DNA of 64,000 bases from Curtobacterium pusillum. Lineage in GTDB: Bacteria > Actinomycetota > Actinomycetes > Actinomycetales > Microbacteriaceae. The notes beneath the pieces are model-generated. The model was not told the origin of the DNA. It saw nothing but the letters and a program-made list of their open reading frames with translations, and searched no databases. Location: the NCBI RefSeq assembly GCF_013359865.1, contig NZ_JABMCE010000083.1, positions 62,001 to 126,000 of the forward strand, given 5' to 3'. Of this stretch, positions 17,508-25,550 are shown piece after piece. Every line of letters starts with the position of its first letter. The first letter of the stretch is position 1. The translations under genes and the position numbers were made by a program.

Positions 17508-18239
17508 TCAGGGACGCACGTACCGGTGCACGTGCGTCGTGTACTCGACCGGCACGGTGTCGCGGCCCGCGGTGTCCGGGTCGACGTCGAGGAGCCGCTG
17601 CACCGCGTCGAGCAGTGCCGTGCGCTCGGCCGGCGGCCGGACGATGACGTAGCTCCGCGAGGCGACCATGTCGAGGAACGCCGATCGCTCCTGCTCGTGC
17701 GCCCAGTGGAAGCGCTCGTACTCGCCGTCGTCGAACGGGGCACCCACCACGGGGGCGCCGTAGTCCATCACCCTCGACTCCGGCTGCCGCATGAGGGCTC
17801 CGAGGCGCTGCGACCACGGCCGCGTCTCGTCGCGGACGTTCCACACGAGTCCGAGCACGCCGCCCGGACGCAGCACCCGTGCGACCTCGACGGCGCCGCG
17901 TGCGGGGTCGACCCAGTGCCATGCCTGCGCGAAGGTCACGGCGTCGGCGGATCCGTCCGGCAGCGGGATCGCCTCGCCGGTGCCGTCGAGGGCACGGACG
18001 CCCGGCAGGACGGCGGTCAGCCGTTCCCGCATCGCCCGGTCCGGCTCGACGGCGACGACCTCGGCTGCTCGGCCGACCAGGGTCCTGGTGAACTTCCCGG
18101 TGCCCGCTCCGACGTCGACGACGAGCCGTGCCCCGTCGGGGACCAGACCGGCGGCGACCTCGTCCGGGTACCCGGGGCGTCCGTGCTCGTAGGCGTCGGC
18201 CGCGGCTCCGAACGACTGTGCGTGCTGCTCGAAGGTCAT
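17508..18239 (-). CDS. Class I SAM-dependent methyltransferase
   Basis: A 243-residue methyltransferase of the Methyltransf_11 type. Motif I is VVDVGAGTGKFTRTL near residue 40 and binds the methionine part of SAM, the acidic motif II is VVAVEPDRAMRERL, and the post-I region has DAVTFAQAWHWVDPARGAVE. The N-terminal FGAAADAYEHGRPGYPDE segment is a hallmark of this subgroup. The substrate is not identifiable. It lies between the LacI gene and the Gfo/Idh/MocA genes on the same strand but with a repeat hairpin between it and the oxidoreductases, so co-regulation is uncertain. Confidence 0.9.
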   Translation of the reverse strand: MTFEQHAQSFGAAADAYEHGRPGYPDEVAAGLVPDGARLVVDVGAGTGKFTRTLVGRAAEVVAVEPDRAMRERLTAVLPGVRALDGTGEAIPLPDGSADAVTFAQAWHWVDPARGAVEVARVLRPGGVLGLVWNVRDETRPWSQRLGALMRQPESRVMDYGAPVVGAPFDDGEYERFHWAHEQERSAFLDMVASRSYVIVRPPAERTALLDAVQRLLDVDPDTAGRDTVPVEYTTHVHRYVRP

Positions 18240-18275
18240 GCGTCCAGCATGCCCCGTCGGGCCGTCCGTCGGTCT

Positions 18276-18307
18276 GGAGGCGCGGTGCGGGCCCGCTCCG
18301 CGCCTCC
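18276..18307. repeat. Intergenic GGAGGCGCGG-family hairpin
   Basis: Two 16-base arms (18276-18291 and 18292-18307) are complementary except for one pair; sterically it would form a 10-bp GGAGGCGCGG stem with a 12-base loop. It lies between the stop of the Gfo/Idh/MocA gene at 18312 and the start of the methyltransferase at 18239, and may terminate the oxidoreductase transcript. Confidence 0.65.
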
Positions 18308-18311
18308 CGTC

Positions 18312-19337
18312 TCACGCCCGCCGGGCGGACTCCGTCCGTCCGCTCCGCACCGACTCCTGCGCGGCGAGCACGATCGAGAGCGTCCGCAGACCGACCTCGA
18401 CGTCGGGCTGCGGCTGCGTGCCGGACCGCACCGCGCCGAGGAACGTGCGGAGCATCGGCAGGTCGTGGTCGGCTCCGTACCGGAGCTCGATCGGCCGCCC
18501 GCCGACCGCGTCGAGTCCGCGGGCGGCGGCGCCGAAGAAGTCGACGGACACCGTGCCGCCGGTCCCCGCGACGTCGAGGGTCAACCCGCCCCAGACCGGC
18601 GACGAGTCGGGGCGGCTCCACGAGCAGTCGATCGCCGCGACCATCCCGCTGTCGTACGTCACCGTCACGAGCCCCGCGGTCTCAGCGCGCGCACGTCCCG
18701 CGTGCAGGACCCGGTTCGCGACCGCGGTGACGGACACCGGGGTCGCCCCGGTCAGGCCGTCGAGCAGGTCGGCGATGTGGACGACGTGGTCGACGATCGC
18801 GCCGCCGCCGCTCAGGGCCGGATCGGTGAACCAGTCCCGGCTGAGCGGCAGCATGCCGTTGTTGGCGCCGCGCACCGAGAACACCGTTCCGAGCGCCCCC
18901 GAGTCGTGCGCGGCGCGGAGACGGTCGAAGGCCGACGCGAAGCGGACCGGGAACGCCATCATCAGCGTGACCCCGGCGCGGTGCACGGCGTCGCGGATGG
19001 CGAGGCCGTCCTCCCACGAGGTGGCGAGGGGCTTCTCGCAGAGCACGTGCGCGCCGGCGGCCGCGGCGAGCTCGACGAGTTCCCGGTGCCGGGCGTTCTC
19101 ACTCGTCACGACGACGGCGTCCGGACCCCACGCGAGGAGTTCCTCGTACGTTTTCGCGTACCCGACGCCGAGGGCACCGGCGAGTTCCGCGCCCCGGAGC
19201 TCGCCGATCGCCGTGCCGGTGGACACCCCGTCGGGGTCCGCCCCGCGCACCTCGATGTCGGGCATCGCGGCGAGGGTGGACAGGTACCCGATGGCGTGCG
19301 TGTGGGCGAACGACAGCACGCCGACCCGGAGCGTCAC
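18312..19337 (-). CDS. Gfo/Idh/MocA-family oxidoreductase
   Basis: A 341-residue NAD(P)-dependent dehydrogenase starting at GTG 19337, which overlaps the stop of the upstream gene (GTGA). The N-terminal Rossmann domain starts MTLRVGVLSFAHTHAIGYL, lacking a canonical GxGxxG and instead having a SFAHTHA turn, as in one actinobacterial subgroup. The conserved EKP motif (AHVLCEKPLATSWEDGLA, near residue 100) contains the Lys that helps position substrate and cofactor. The C-terminal sheet domain has the family GGGAIVDHVVHIADLLDGL, with the catalytic-region His. Likely acts on a sugar, inositol or sugar acid together with its coupled neighbour. Confidence 0.9.
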   Translation of the reverse strand: MTLRVGVLSFAHTHAIGYLSTLAAMPDIEVRGADPDGVSTGTAIGELRGAELAGALGVGYAKTYEELLAWGPDAVVVTSENARHRELVELAAAAGAHVLCEKPLATSWEDGLAIRDAVHRAGVTLMMAFPVRFASAFDRLRAAHDSGALGTVFSVRGANNGMLPLSRDWFTDPALSGGGAIVDHVVHIADLLDGLTGATPVSVTAVANRVLHAGRARAETAGLVTVTYDSGMVAAIDCSWSRPDSSPVWGGLTLDVAGTGGTVSVDFFGAAARGLDAVGGRPIELRYGADHDLPMLRTFLGAVRSGTQPQPDVEVGLRTLSIVLAAQESVRSGRTESARRA

Positions 19338-20371
19338 AGCGACACCTCCACGGGCTGGCCGGACTCGATCGAGGCGAGGGCGGCGTTCGCGATGTGAACC
19401 GCGACGGCGCCGTCCGCCGCGGTGACCCGGGGGAGCGGTTCGCCGTCGAACGCGGCGACGAAGTCAGCGAGCTCGAGCGCGTACGGGTCCTCGGCGGGGT
19501 CGACCGCGGGCAGGAAGCCGTCCACCGTGGTCGGGGCGGCCAGGTCACTGCGGGTGTCCTCCTCGGCGAGGGACGAGTGCGACAGGCTACCCAGCGTGCC
19601 GGTCACCGAGTACTCCGTCGTGAACGCCAGGTGCTGCGGTCCCCAGAGTCCGGCGACGTGGCTGATCGCCCCGGACGCGTGGGTGAGGAGCACGTGCGCG
19701 GCCTCGACCGGCGCTTCCTCGACCGGCGCGTCATCGGTGCCGGTGCGGACGCTCACGGCCGACACCCTCGTGACCGGACCGGCCACCCACCGTGCGATGT
19801 CGAGGTCGTGGATCATCTGGTCCATCACGACGCCGCCGGACTGCGTGCGGTCGCCGAACCACGGCACCCTGGACGGGAAGGCCCCGGACCGCGAGAAGCG
19901 CAGGACGGCGAGGTCGCCCAGCAGGCCCGTGGTGACCGCCTTGTGCAGTCGCCGGTACGCGGGGAACCAGCGCACGACGTGGGCCGGGTAGAGCTGTCGA
20001 TCGGCTGCCGCGGCCCGGGCGACGAGGTCCTCGGCGTCGGCGTCGGTGCGGGCGAGCGGCTTCTCCGACACGACGTGCTTGCCGGCGGCCAGTGCTGCCC
20101 GGACGACGGTCGCGTGCGCGGGCGTGGGGACGACCACGTCGACCACGTCGACGGCGGCGAGCAGGTCCTCGAGCGTGGCCGCCACCGTGACCGTCCTGCC
20201 CGCGGATGCAGCGGCGTCGGCGAACGTGTCGGCGAGTTCCCCCGCTCCGTCCTTCGAGTGCACCACGACGTCGCCGAGGCGCAGCAGCCCGGGCATGTGC
20301 GCGAGCGCGATGCCACCGGCGCCGACGAGCCCGATCCGTCTCCGTGGTGCCGGTGCCGACTGCATCGTCAT
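19334..20371 (-). CDS. Gfo/Idh/MocA-family oxidoreductase
   Basis: Starts at ATG 20371 (MTMQSAPAPRRRIGLVGAGG); the open frame extends upstream but without homology. The 345-residue protein has the classical GLVGAGGIALAHMPGLLRL dinucleotide motif, the EKP motif in HVVSEKPLARTDADAEDLV near residue 105, and the substrate-domain signature GGVVMDQMIHDLDIARWVAG. It differs clearly from its coupled neighbour, so the two may catalyse successive oxidation steps (for example of inositol or a hexose) or form a heteromeric pair. First gene of the two-gene unit; the 248 bp upstream hold a repeat hairpin and the start region of the divergent beta-helix gene. Confidence 0.92.
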   Translation of the reverse strand: MTMQSAPAPRRRIGLVGAGGIALAHMPGLLRLGDVVVHSKDGAGELADTFADAAASAGRTVTVAATLEDLLAAVDVVDVVVPTPAHATVVRAALAAGKHVVSEKPLARTDADAEDLVARAAAADRQLYPAHVVRWFPAYRRLHKAVTTGLLGDLAVLRFSRSGAFPSRVPWFGDRTQSGGVVMDQMIHDLDIARWVAGPVTRVSAVSVRTGTDDAPVEEAPVEAAHVLLTHASGAISHVAGLWGPQHLAFTTEYSVTGTLGSLSHSSLAEEDTRSDLAAPTTVDGFLPAVDPAEDPYALELADFVAAFDGEPLPRVTAADGAVAVHIANAALASIESGQPVEVSL

Positions 20372-20424
20372 GGGGGCCAGCGTAGAGGGCAGCGGTCGGC
20401 CGAGCCGTCCGACGTGCGGGGCGT

Positions 20425-20468
20425 CGGACTGGAGGCGCGGTGTCGGCCTGCCCCGCGCCTCCAGTCCG
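20425..20468. repeat. Intergenic GGAGGCGCGG-family hairpin (GGACTGGAGG variant)
   Basis: A perfect 16-bp stem (CGGACTGGAGGCGCGG, 20425-20440, with 20453-20468) encloses a 12-base loop. It lies between two divergently transcribed genes, so it is not needed as a terminator of either. This argues that the repeats are mobile or structural sequences rather than simple terminators. The rest of the 248-bp gap shows only a ribosome binding site (GACGGAA) before 20620. Confidence 0.65.
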
Positions 20469-20619
20469 TCGGTGGGTCCGACCGGGCCCGCCCGGAGCCG
20501 TCGTACCCCGAACGTGGGCTCGGAGCGCGGTGCCGGGCTCGCTAGCGTGACGTGGTACCCATCAGTCCGCCGTCGCAGCACGGCCCGGAGCGCCCGTAGC
20601 GGCGACGGACGGAACCACC

Positions 20620-22836
20620 ATGTCAGGGCTCGCGACCCGTCCTTCCACCCTGCCCTCGCGTCGTCGCGCGCTGGGTCTCGCCGCCGTCGGCGCGTTCACT
20701 GCCGTGGCGACGGCGATCACCACCGCCCGTCCCTCCTGGGCGCTCGACGCGACGACCATGGCGGTGACCCCGCGTACGAGCACGGCCACGGTCAACTCCT
20801 GGCTGGCGGCCGGCGGGGCCCGGGTGCTCCGCGGCACGATCGTCCTGTCGGCACCGCTCGTGATCCCGTCGGGCACGCACCTCGACGCCAGCGCCGCGAG
20901 CATCACCGGACCCGCGTCGGACAACGTGCTCCGCAACCAGGCATCCGTGCCGACCGCGACGACGACCGCTGCCGTGAAGGCCGGTTCCACCGTCGTCACC
21001 ACGAAGGCGGCCGTCTTCAGCGCTGCGTCGGTGGGGCGTGCCGTGCAGGTCCTCGGCGTCGGCCCTCGGGCCCAGCGTGCCGGAGCGCCCGGGTCGATGT
21101 ACGGACGGATCGTCTCCGTGCAGTCGCCGACCCGGGCGACGCTGAACGTGCCCGCGACGTCGACCGCGACGGCCGCGACCACGTACCTCTTCCCGCCGGA
21201 CGACTCGGACATCTCGATCACCGGCGGCACCTGGACGAACCGCAACGCGAACGGCCTCTCGCAGACGACCCAGTCGCACGGGCTGCTCATCCGCCGGGCC
21301 TCCGGCGTGTCGCTCACCGACCTCACCGTCCACTCGACCGGGAGCGCGCAGACGGGTGGCCAGTACGCCGTGTCGTTCGGCGACGTCCGGAAGGTCACCG
21401 TCGAGGACGTCGCGTTCGTCGACACGGCCTCGGACGGCGTGCACTTCCAAGGCCCCTCGTCGTCGATCGCCGTTCGCCGTGTCACCGGCGTCCGGACCGG
21501 CGACGACCTGGTCGCGTTCACCACCGTGGACGGGCAGTCGTACAACGGGTCCCGACTCGGCGACTGCGAGGGCGACATCACGGACGTCACCGTCGAGGAC
21601 GTCGACGGCCAATCGTGCCTCTGCCTCCTCAAGGTCACGTCCGGCATCGGTGCCGCCGGGGTCCAGCGGCACATCCGGCGTTTCACCGCGTCCGGGCTCA
21701 CCGGCACCGTCACCGGACGGTCGCCCGTCCAGATCGTCGACTACGCGGGCCCGACCTGGTTCGAGGGCACGATCTCCGACGTCAGCGCGGTCGGCAACGC
21801 CGGACCATCGGTGAACGTCGCCGTCGGAGCGCTCGGCAACCTCGTCGTCGAGGACGTCACCTGGCCCGCGGGAGCGCCTGCCTCGACCCAGGGCATCGTC
21901 CGGGTCTCCGCGACCTCGGCGTCGTCCGTCACCGTGCGTCGTCTCACGAACAAGTCGGTCCGCGCGGGCAACGTCGTGGGGGTCGCACTGGCCCTCGCCA
22001 CTGTCGGCACCGTGTCGGTCAGCGGCGTCGGCTGCCCGGTCCTGGCGTCCAAGTTCGACTCGGTGCGGCTCGTCCGGGCCGGAGCGAAGATCGGCACCCT
22101 CGCGATCAGCGACGACTCGTCCGCCGCACGGGACGGCAACGTGTTCGCGATCGACGTCGCAGCGAAGGGCTACCGGATCACGAAGGCGTCCTTCGCCCGC
22201 ATCACCCGCACGACCGGGTCCATCTGGGCCGCCGACGCCGACGCGACCACCAGCACGGCGATCACCGTGACGGGCTACCAGGGTGGTCGTGCGTTCGCGC
22301 TGCTCCGCGCACCCGCACAGCTGACGGTGCGGGACACCACGCAGCCGGGTGCTTCAGGAGCGGCCGTCCGTCTGAACTCGGCCGCCGCCTCGCCGGTGCG
22401 CGTCGTCGTGGACTCGACCAAGCGTGCCGGGGCCCTCGTGTCCCGGACCGCGTCGCAGCGGGTGTCCGCCGTGTCGCCGTTCGTCTCGGTGGACGCCGCG
22501 CTGCTGACCCCGGCGAACGGTGACGTCGTGTTGAACTCCGGCAAGAAGTACACGTCGGGGCAGATCGTGTGGGACGCCAAGGCGAAGCAGTGGCGCAGGA
22601 CCACGGTGAAGGCGCCCGCGCCGACGCCGACGCCGACCCCGACCCCGTCGTCGACGCCGACCCCGACCCCGTCGTCGACGCCGTCCTCCGTGCCGACCGC
22701 GACACCGTCGCCTACGGGGACGCCGTCGCCCACCAGCACGCCGTCGCCCAGCGCGACACCCTCGGCCGGTCCGACCCCGACCGACGCACCCTCGTCCGCG
22801 ACACCTTCACCGACGCCGGCGCCCGTCGCGGGCTGA
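20620..22836 (+). CDS. Secreted right-handed beta-helix protein with Pro/Thr-rich tail
   Basis: A 738-residue exported protein. The N-terminus has a twin-arginine-like signal ([20 protein letters not shown]) with an Ala-rich end. The body, residues about 40-640, is built of short Val/Thr/Asp-rich turns (for example [36 protein letters not shown]), the pattern of pectate-lyase-like parallel beta-helices (GH28/PL-related) that act on plant or capsular polysaccharides. The GVHF-x-G and [10 protein letters not shown] segments recall GH28 glycosidase Asp residues. Residues about 660-738 are a low-complexity TPTPTPSS tail, a cell-wall-spanning or linker region with no anchor motif after it. An uncharacterised surface polysaccharide enzyme or adhesin is the best guess. 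Confidence 0.8.
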   Translation: MSGLATRPSTLPSRRRALGLAAVGAFTAVATAITTARPSWALDATTMAVTPRTSTATVNSWLAAGGARVLRGTIVLSAPLVIPSGTHLDASAASITGPASDNVLRNQASVPTATTTAAVKAGSTVVTTKAAVFSAASVGRAVQVLGVGPRAQRAGAPGSMYGRIVSVQSPTRATLNVPATSTATAATTYLFPPDDSDISITGGTWTNRNANGLSQTTQSHGLLIRRASGVSLTDLTVHSTGSAQTGGQYAVSFGDVRKVTVEDVAFVDTASDGVHFQGPSSSIAVRRVTGVRTGDDLVAFTTVDGQSYNGSRLGDCEGDITDVTVEDVDGQSCLCLLKVTSGIGAAGVQRHIRRFTASGLTGTVTGRSPVQIVDYAGPTWFEGTISDVSAVGNAGPSVNVAVGALGNLVVEDVTWPAGAPASTQGIVRVSATSASSVTVRRLTNKSVRAGNVVGVALALATVGTVSVSGVGCPVLASKFDSVRLVRAGAKIGTLAISDDSSAARDGNVFAIDVAAKGYRITKASFARITRTTGSIWAADADATTSTAITVTGYQGGRAFALLRAPAQLTVRDTTQPGASGAAVRLNSAAASPVRVVVDSTKRAGALVSRTASQRVSAVSPFVSVDAALLTPANGDVVLNSGKKYTSGQIVWDAKAKQWRRTTVKAPAPTPTPTPTPSSTPTPTPSSTPSSVPTATPSPTGTPSPTSTPSPSATPSAGPTPTDAPSSATPSPTPAPVAG

Positions 22837-22868
22837 TCGCGGTCAGGCGGGACGGCGTTCCGGCACGG

Positions 22869-23381
22869 TCAGACGCCCGACGGGGCCGCTGTGGCCGCCC
22901 GGACCATCCGGCGCTCGCGGACACCGTCGTCGGCCTGCTCGGTGCCGTCGAACGCGAAGCCGCGCTTGCGGTAGAACGCCTGGGCGCGAGGATTCGGGTC
23001 CGCGACCCACAGCACGACGTCGTCACCGGCGTCGAGGACCGCGTCGAGCAACGCGCTCCCCGCACCCGAGCCGTGGTGGCCGTCGAGCAGGTAGAGGACG
23101 TACAGCTGCACGGCGTCGGTGCTGTCGGTCGAGGGCCCGGACATGGCGATGCCGACGACCTCGCCCTCGTGCTCGGCCACGGCGACGCGGTTCGCCGCGA
23201 AGCGCTCGTCCGTCAGCGCCGCGGTCCAGAACCGCTCGCGGCGGACGACGAACTGCGCGTCGTCGAGCAGTTCGTCGGGCATCAGCCCGCGGTAGGTCGA
23301 GCGCCAGGACTCGACGTGCACCCGTGCCATGGCGGGCGCGTCGCCGGGTGCGGCGCGTCGGACGGTCGTTCCACCGGTCAT
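22869..23381 (-). CDS. GNAT-family N-acetyltransferase
   Basis: The start is ATG 23381 (MTGGTTVRRAAPGDAPAMAR), where GNAT homology begins. The 170-residue protein has the usual order: strand 1 with TVRRAAPGDA, the substrate-region ESWRSTYRGLMPDELL, strand 4 VQLYVLYLLDGHHGSGAGSALLDA with the acetyl-CoA pyrophosphate loop (H-G-S-G-A-G), and VVLWVADPNPRAQAFYRKRGF near the C-terminus. Acceptor unknown; the ESWRxTYRGLMP segment is typical of a frequent actinobacterial subgroup. Confidence 0.92.
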   Translation of the reverse strand: MTGGTTVRRAAPGDAPAMARVHVESWRSTYRGLMPDELLDDAQFVVRRERFWTAALTDERFAANRVAVAEHEGEVVGIAMSGPSTDSTDAVQLYVLYLLDGHHGSGAGSALLDAVLDAGDDVVLWVADPNPRAQAFYRKRGFAFDGTEQADDGVRERRMVRAATAAPSGV

Positions 23382-23473
23382 GGTCCCATCATGGCCTGGT
23401 CTCGGCGACTGGTCTCGGCGCCTGAGGAAGGCGAGCCACGCCGCCGCGCGGGTGCGCTCCGTAGGGTGGAGCA

Positions 23474-24016
23474 ATGCCGACGCTTGCACGAGTCCCCGCC
23501 CTGGTCGCCACCGGATTCCTCGCGATCCCCGTCGCCGAGGCCCTCGTCACGCTGCCGAGCGACCTGCTCGGGAAGATCGAGGCGGCCCCGATCGACCCGG
23601 AGCTCGCCGACACCGCGGCGTTCTCGGAGGCGTACGGCTTCCCGCTCGAGGGCGGCGCGAACTGCATCGTCGTCGCGGGCAAGCGCGGTGACGATGTCCG
23701 CTTCGCCGCGTGCGTCGTGCTCGCCTCCACGAAGCTCGACGTGAACCGCACCGTGAAGCAGCTCCTCGACGTCCGGAAGGCGAGCTTCGCCCCGATGGAC
23801 CAGGCTGTGGAGCTGACCGGCATGGAGTACGGCGGGATCACCCCGATCGGCCTGCCGTCGTCGTGGCCGGTGTACGTCGACTCCCGCGTGCTCGACGCCC
23901 CGGAGGTGGTGATCGGTGCAGGTCTGCGGGGAGCGAAGGTGTTCCTGCCCGGAGCCGTGCTCGGCGAGCTGCCCCACGTCGAGGTCGTCGAGGGGCTCGC
24001 CGTCGCGGCCGCATGA
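23474..24016 (+). CDS. YbaK/EbsC-family aminoacyl-tRNA deacylase-like protein
   Basis: A 180-residue protein whose C-terminal two thirds match the YbaK/ProX editing fold: CIVVAGKRGDDVRFAACVVL, then DVRKASFAPMDQAVELTGME, YGGITPIGLPSSWPVYVDSR and the terminal GAGLRGAKVFLPGAVL. Family members hydrolyse wrongly charged tRNA in trans (for example Cys-tRNA-Pro or Ala-tRNA-Pro). The conserved Lys expected in the first strand region aligns with AGK. The N-terminal 45 residues are more hydrophobic than usual (PALVATGFLAIPVAEALV) but do not look like a signal peptide. Single gene, converging on the VOC gene. Confidence 0.85.
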   Translation: MPTLARVPALVATGFLAIPVAEALVTLPSDLLGKIEAAPIDPELADTAAFSEAYGFPLEGGANCIVVAGKRGDDVRFAACVVLASTKLDVNRTVKQLLDVRKASFAPMDQAVELTGMEYGGITPIGLPSSWPVYVDSRVLDAPEVVIGAGLRGAKVFLPGAVLGELPHVEVVEGLAVAAA

Positions 24017-24028
24017 CGCTGGTCCGGC

Positions 24029-24397
24029 TCAGTACCCCGGGTTAACGAGGCAGAACGGGTGCCCGGCCGGATCCAGGTACACCCGGAAGGAGTCCTCGCC
24101 CTCGCCGGTCGCGGTCGCGCCGATCGCCAGCACCGCGGCCTCGCCGGCGTCGAGGTCATCGACCTTCACGTCGAGGTGGAGCTGCTGCGGTACCCGCTGC
24201 CCCGGCCACTCCGGCGCGCGGTAGTCGTCGACCTGCTGGAACGCGAGCAGCGGGCGGGGCCCGGGGACATCGGGCACGAGCTCGGCCCAGTCGTCCTCGG
24301 ACTCGCGGACCTCACCACCGATGAGGTCCGCGTAGAAGCGTGCGAGTGCCCCGGGGTCCGGGCAGTCGAGGACGATGCCGTCGAGTGTGCCGATCAT
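24029..24397 (-). CDS. VOC-family (glyoxalase fold) protein
   Basis: A 122-residue VOC protein. I choose ATG 24397 (MIGTLDGIVLDCPDPGALAR) because it has a Shine-Dalgarno (TAGGG) 8 bp upstream, while the GTG three codons earlier does not. Segments: ARFYADLIGGEVRES, QQLHLDVKVDDLDAGEAAVL and VYLDPAGHPFCLVNPGY. It is a paralogue of the gene at 16024. Its upstream region ends abruptly at the direct repeat 24413-24439. Before the insertion described there, this gene must have followed hrpA directly, about 130 bp after its 3' region or less. Confidence 0.85.
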   Translation of the reverse strand: MIGTLDGIVLDCPDPGALARFYADLIGGEVRESEDDWAELVPDVPGPRPLLAFQQVDDYRAPEWPGQRVPQQLHLDVKVDDLDAGEAAVLAIGATATGEGEDSFRVYLDPAGHPFCLVNPGY

Positions 24398-24412
24398 GGC
24401 CGACACCCTAGA

Positions 24413-24439
24413 CCGATCAGCGGGCGGCGGTCAGGGCCT
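24413..24439. repeat. Direct repeat copy A: duplicated 3' end of hrpA
   Basis: These 27 bp are identical to 25524-25550. On the minus strand they read GCC CTG ACC GCC GCC CGC TGA plus four bases, that is the last residues ALTAAR and stop codon of HrpA. The other copy is the functional 3' end of hrpA. Identity stops sharply at both ends. This is the remnant copy on the VOC-gene side. Confidence 0.9.
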
Positions 24440-24442
24440 GCA

Positions 24443-24949
24443 CTAGAGGCAGTGAATACCGCGGTCTGGGTTGAACGCCTTCAGCGCTCCGGAGGTCTGC
24501 GACGAGATCAGTTTTCCGGTGTCGCGGTACGTCTTCGAGGTGACCTTGTACGTGTAGTGCGTGCCGCGGGGGTACGCGCTGAAGCTCTTGCCCTTGGCGA
24601 GCTTCGGCGAAGTGCAGGACACACTGATGCCGACCGTTGAGGCGGAGCTGATGTTCAGCTTGCCGGCGACGAACGAACGGCTGAGGTCGAGTCCGACCCC
24701 GATGGTTCGCGTGGCACTCACTGTCTTCGAGATGGTGCAGGTGGTGTTCGCGACTCCCACGGTGCAGTACGCGAGACGCTGACCCGTGTTGTACCCCTTC
24801 GACGAAGTCTTGTTGATGACGTTCTTGACCTTGTAGGTGCCGATGCTCGAGTAGGTACCGATGTCGGCTGCGGATGCGGCCTGTGCACCCGACAGGACGA
24901 TGCCAGTGGTCAGCGCGGCAGCCGCGGCCAGAGCGAGCGTCTTCTTCAT
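24443..24949 (-). CDS. Secreted protein of unknown function (element cargo)
   Basis: A 168-residue protein with a strong signal peptide (MKKTLALAAAAALTTGIVLS, cleavage near AASA-AD). The mature protein of about 140 residues is Ser/Thr/Lys-rich, basic, and has four cysteines (positions near 62, 71, 111 and 167), so up to two disulfides. Strand-rich patterns such as TYKVKNVINKTSSKGYNTG and FSAYPRGTHYTYKVTSKTY suggest a small beta protein. I recognise no family. The start ATG overlaps the stop of the lipoprotein gene (ATGA), so they are translationally coupled. The stop codon lies only 3 bp from the direct repeat. Confidence 0.75.
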   Translation of the reverse strand: MKKTLALAAAAALTTGIVLSGAQAASAADIGTYSSIGTYKVKNVINKTSSKGYNTGQRLAYCTVGVANTTCTISKTVSATRTIGVGLDLSRSFVAGKLNISSASTVGISVSCTSPKLAKGKSFSAYPRGTHYTYKVTSKTYRDTGKLISSQTSGALKAFNPDRGIHCL

Positions 24950-25362
24950 CGGTCATTCCCTTTCGTGGAGCACTCGCTGAGCAGTGCGTTGTACTTGTGT
25001 GTCGTGACCTGCCGAGTGATGGTTCCGGTGGCGTCGTCCTTCGGGATGATCCCGAGCCCGATTCCGTTGTCGGCGGTGCAGTTCGCCACGATGAGCCACT
25101 GGTCCGGAGCAGAGCCGTCGTTGTACGTCGGCTCCTTGTGAACGATCGATGCCGACAGGTCGTACACGAGCGATCGAGTCCGATCGACGCGATCGAAGGC
25201 GTACTCCAGCGTCTTGCCGGTGAACTGATCCGGCTTCGTCGACGTCAGCGGCTCCGGTGCGGTGGTTGAGCTGCACGCGGTCAGAAAAGCGGCGACTGCG
25301 AAGGATGGAAGCGCCCAGGCCAGCGCCCTTGTGGCGCGTGATCGCCTGCTTGTTCGATTCAT
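24946..25362 (-). CDS. Lipoprotein of unknown function (element cargo)
   Basis: Start at ATG 25362 (MNRTSRRSRATRALAWALPS), with GGGG upstream; a TTG two codons earlier is also open. A basic N-region and hydrophobic core lead to the lipobox LTAC (cysteine near residue 30), so the mature protein is lipid-anchored on the outside of the membrane. The 108-residue mature part contains LEYAFDRVDRTRSLVYDLSA and PDQWLIVANCTADNGIGLGI; the pattern of PASTA-less small actinobacterial lipoproteins (a domain near 'WxV...C') is only a resemblance. First gene of the two-gene unit. A pairing with the secreted product (for example protection against it) is possible but unsupported. Confidence 0.75.
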   Translation of the reverse strand: MNRTSRRSRATRALAWALPSFAVAAFLTACSSTTAPEPLTSTKPDQFTGKTLEYAFDRVDRTRSLVYDLSASIVHKEPTYNDGSAPDQWLIVANCTADNGIGLGIIPKDDATGTITRQVTTHKYNALLSECSTKGNDR

Positions 25363-25401
25363 TTGCAAGCCCCGTTCCCCATCGTCGGTGGTGTGGAGTG
25401 C

Positions 25402-25431
25402 AGTATTCCAGCGTGAATCATATCACGTCAA
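25402..25431 (-). promoter_or_regulatory. Promoter of the lipoprotein/secreted-protein operon
   Basis: On the minus strand a -35 box TTGACG (25426-25431) and a -10 box AATACT (25402-25407) are separated by 18 bp, giving a start of transcription near 25395 and a leader of about 33 bases. The region is AT-rich against the surrounding DNA. The promoter lies inside the putative element, so the cargo does not depend on hrpA transcription. Confidence 0.6.
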
Positions 25432-25523
25432 AATTTCTTGATGTCGGGCGTGTCGAGGACGATGCGGTGGTGCCAGGCCGTGAACCGGTTGGGTGCGCTG
25501 CGGGGCAGATCAGGTTCGCTCAG

Positions 25524-25550
25524 CCGATCAGCGGGCGGCGGTCAGGGCCT
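25524..25550. repeat. Direct repeat copy B: native 3' end of hrpA
   Basis: Identical over 27 bp to 24413-24439, covering the last 23 bases of the hrpA frame including the stop, plus four bases beyond it. Being at the end of the full-length gene, this is the functional copy. Confidence 0.9.

Larger units (their letters stand above)
24413..25523. mobile_element. Putative 1.1-kb insertion at the 3' end of hrpA
   Basis: The unit between the two hrpA-end repeats is 1,111 bp (one repeat copy plus 1,084 bp). It holds only two overlapping genes for a lipoprotein and a secreted protein, with their own promoter, and looks lower in GC and more AT-patchy than the flanks (for example around 25415-25440). 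The layout equals that of integrative elements that target a gene end and rebuild it: an intact hrpA end on one side and a remnant copy on the other. No integrase, transposase or terminal inverted repeats are visible. That it is mobile is inference from the duplication. Confidence 0.6.

Noticed and set aside
16191-19397. Long open frame antisense to the LacI, methyltransferase and Gfo/Idh/MocA genes
   Set aside because: Same reasoning: composition is that of a reverse-strand shadow, and it has no ribosome binding site or domain.
24413-25550. The hrpA-end repeat as a simple low-complexity coincidence
   Set aside because: Identity is exact over 27 bp with sharp ends, includes a stop codon and four following bases, and both copies are in the same orientation.
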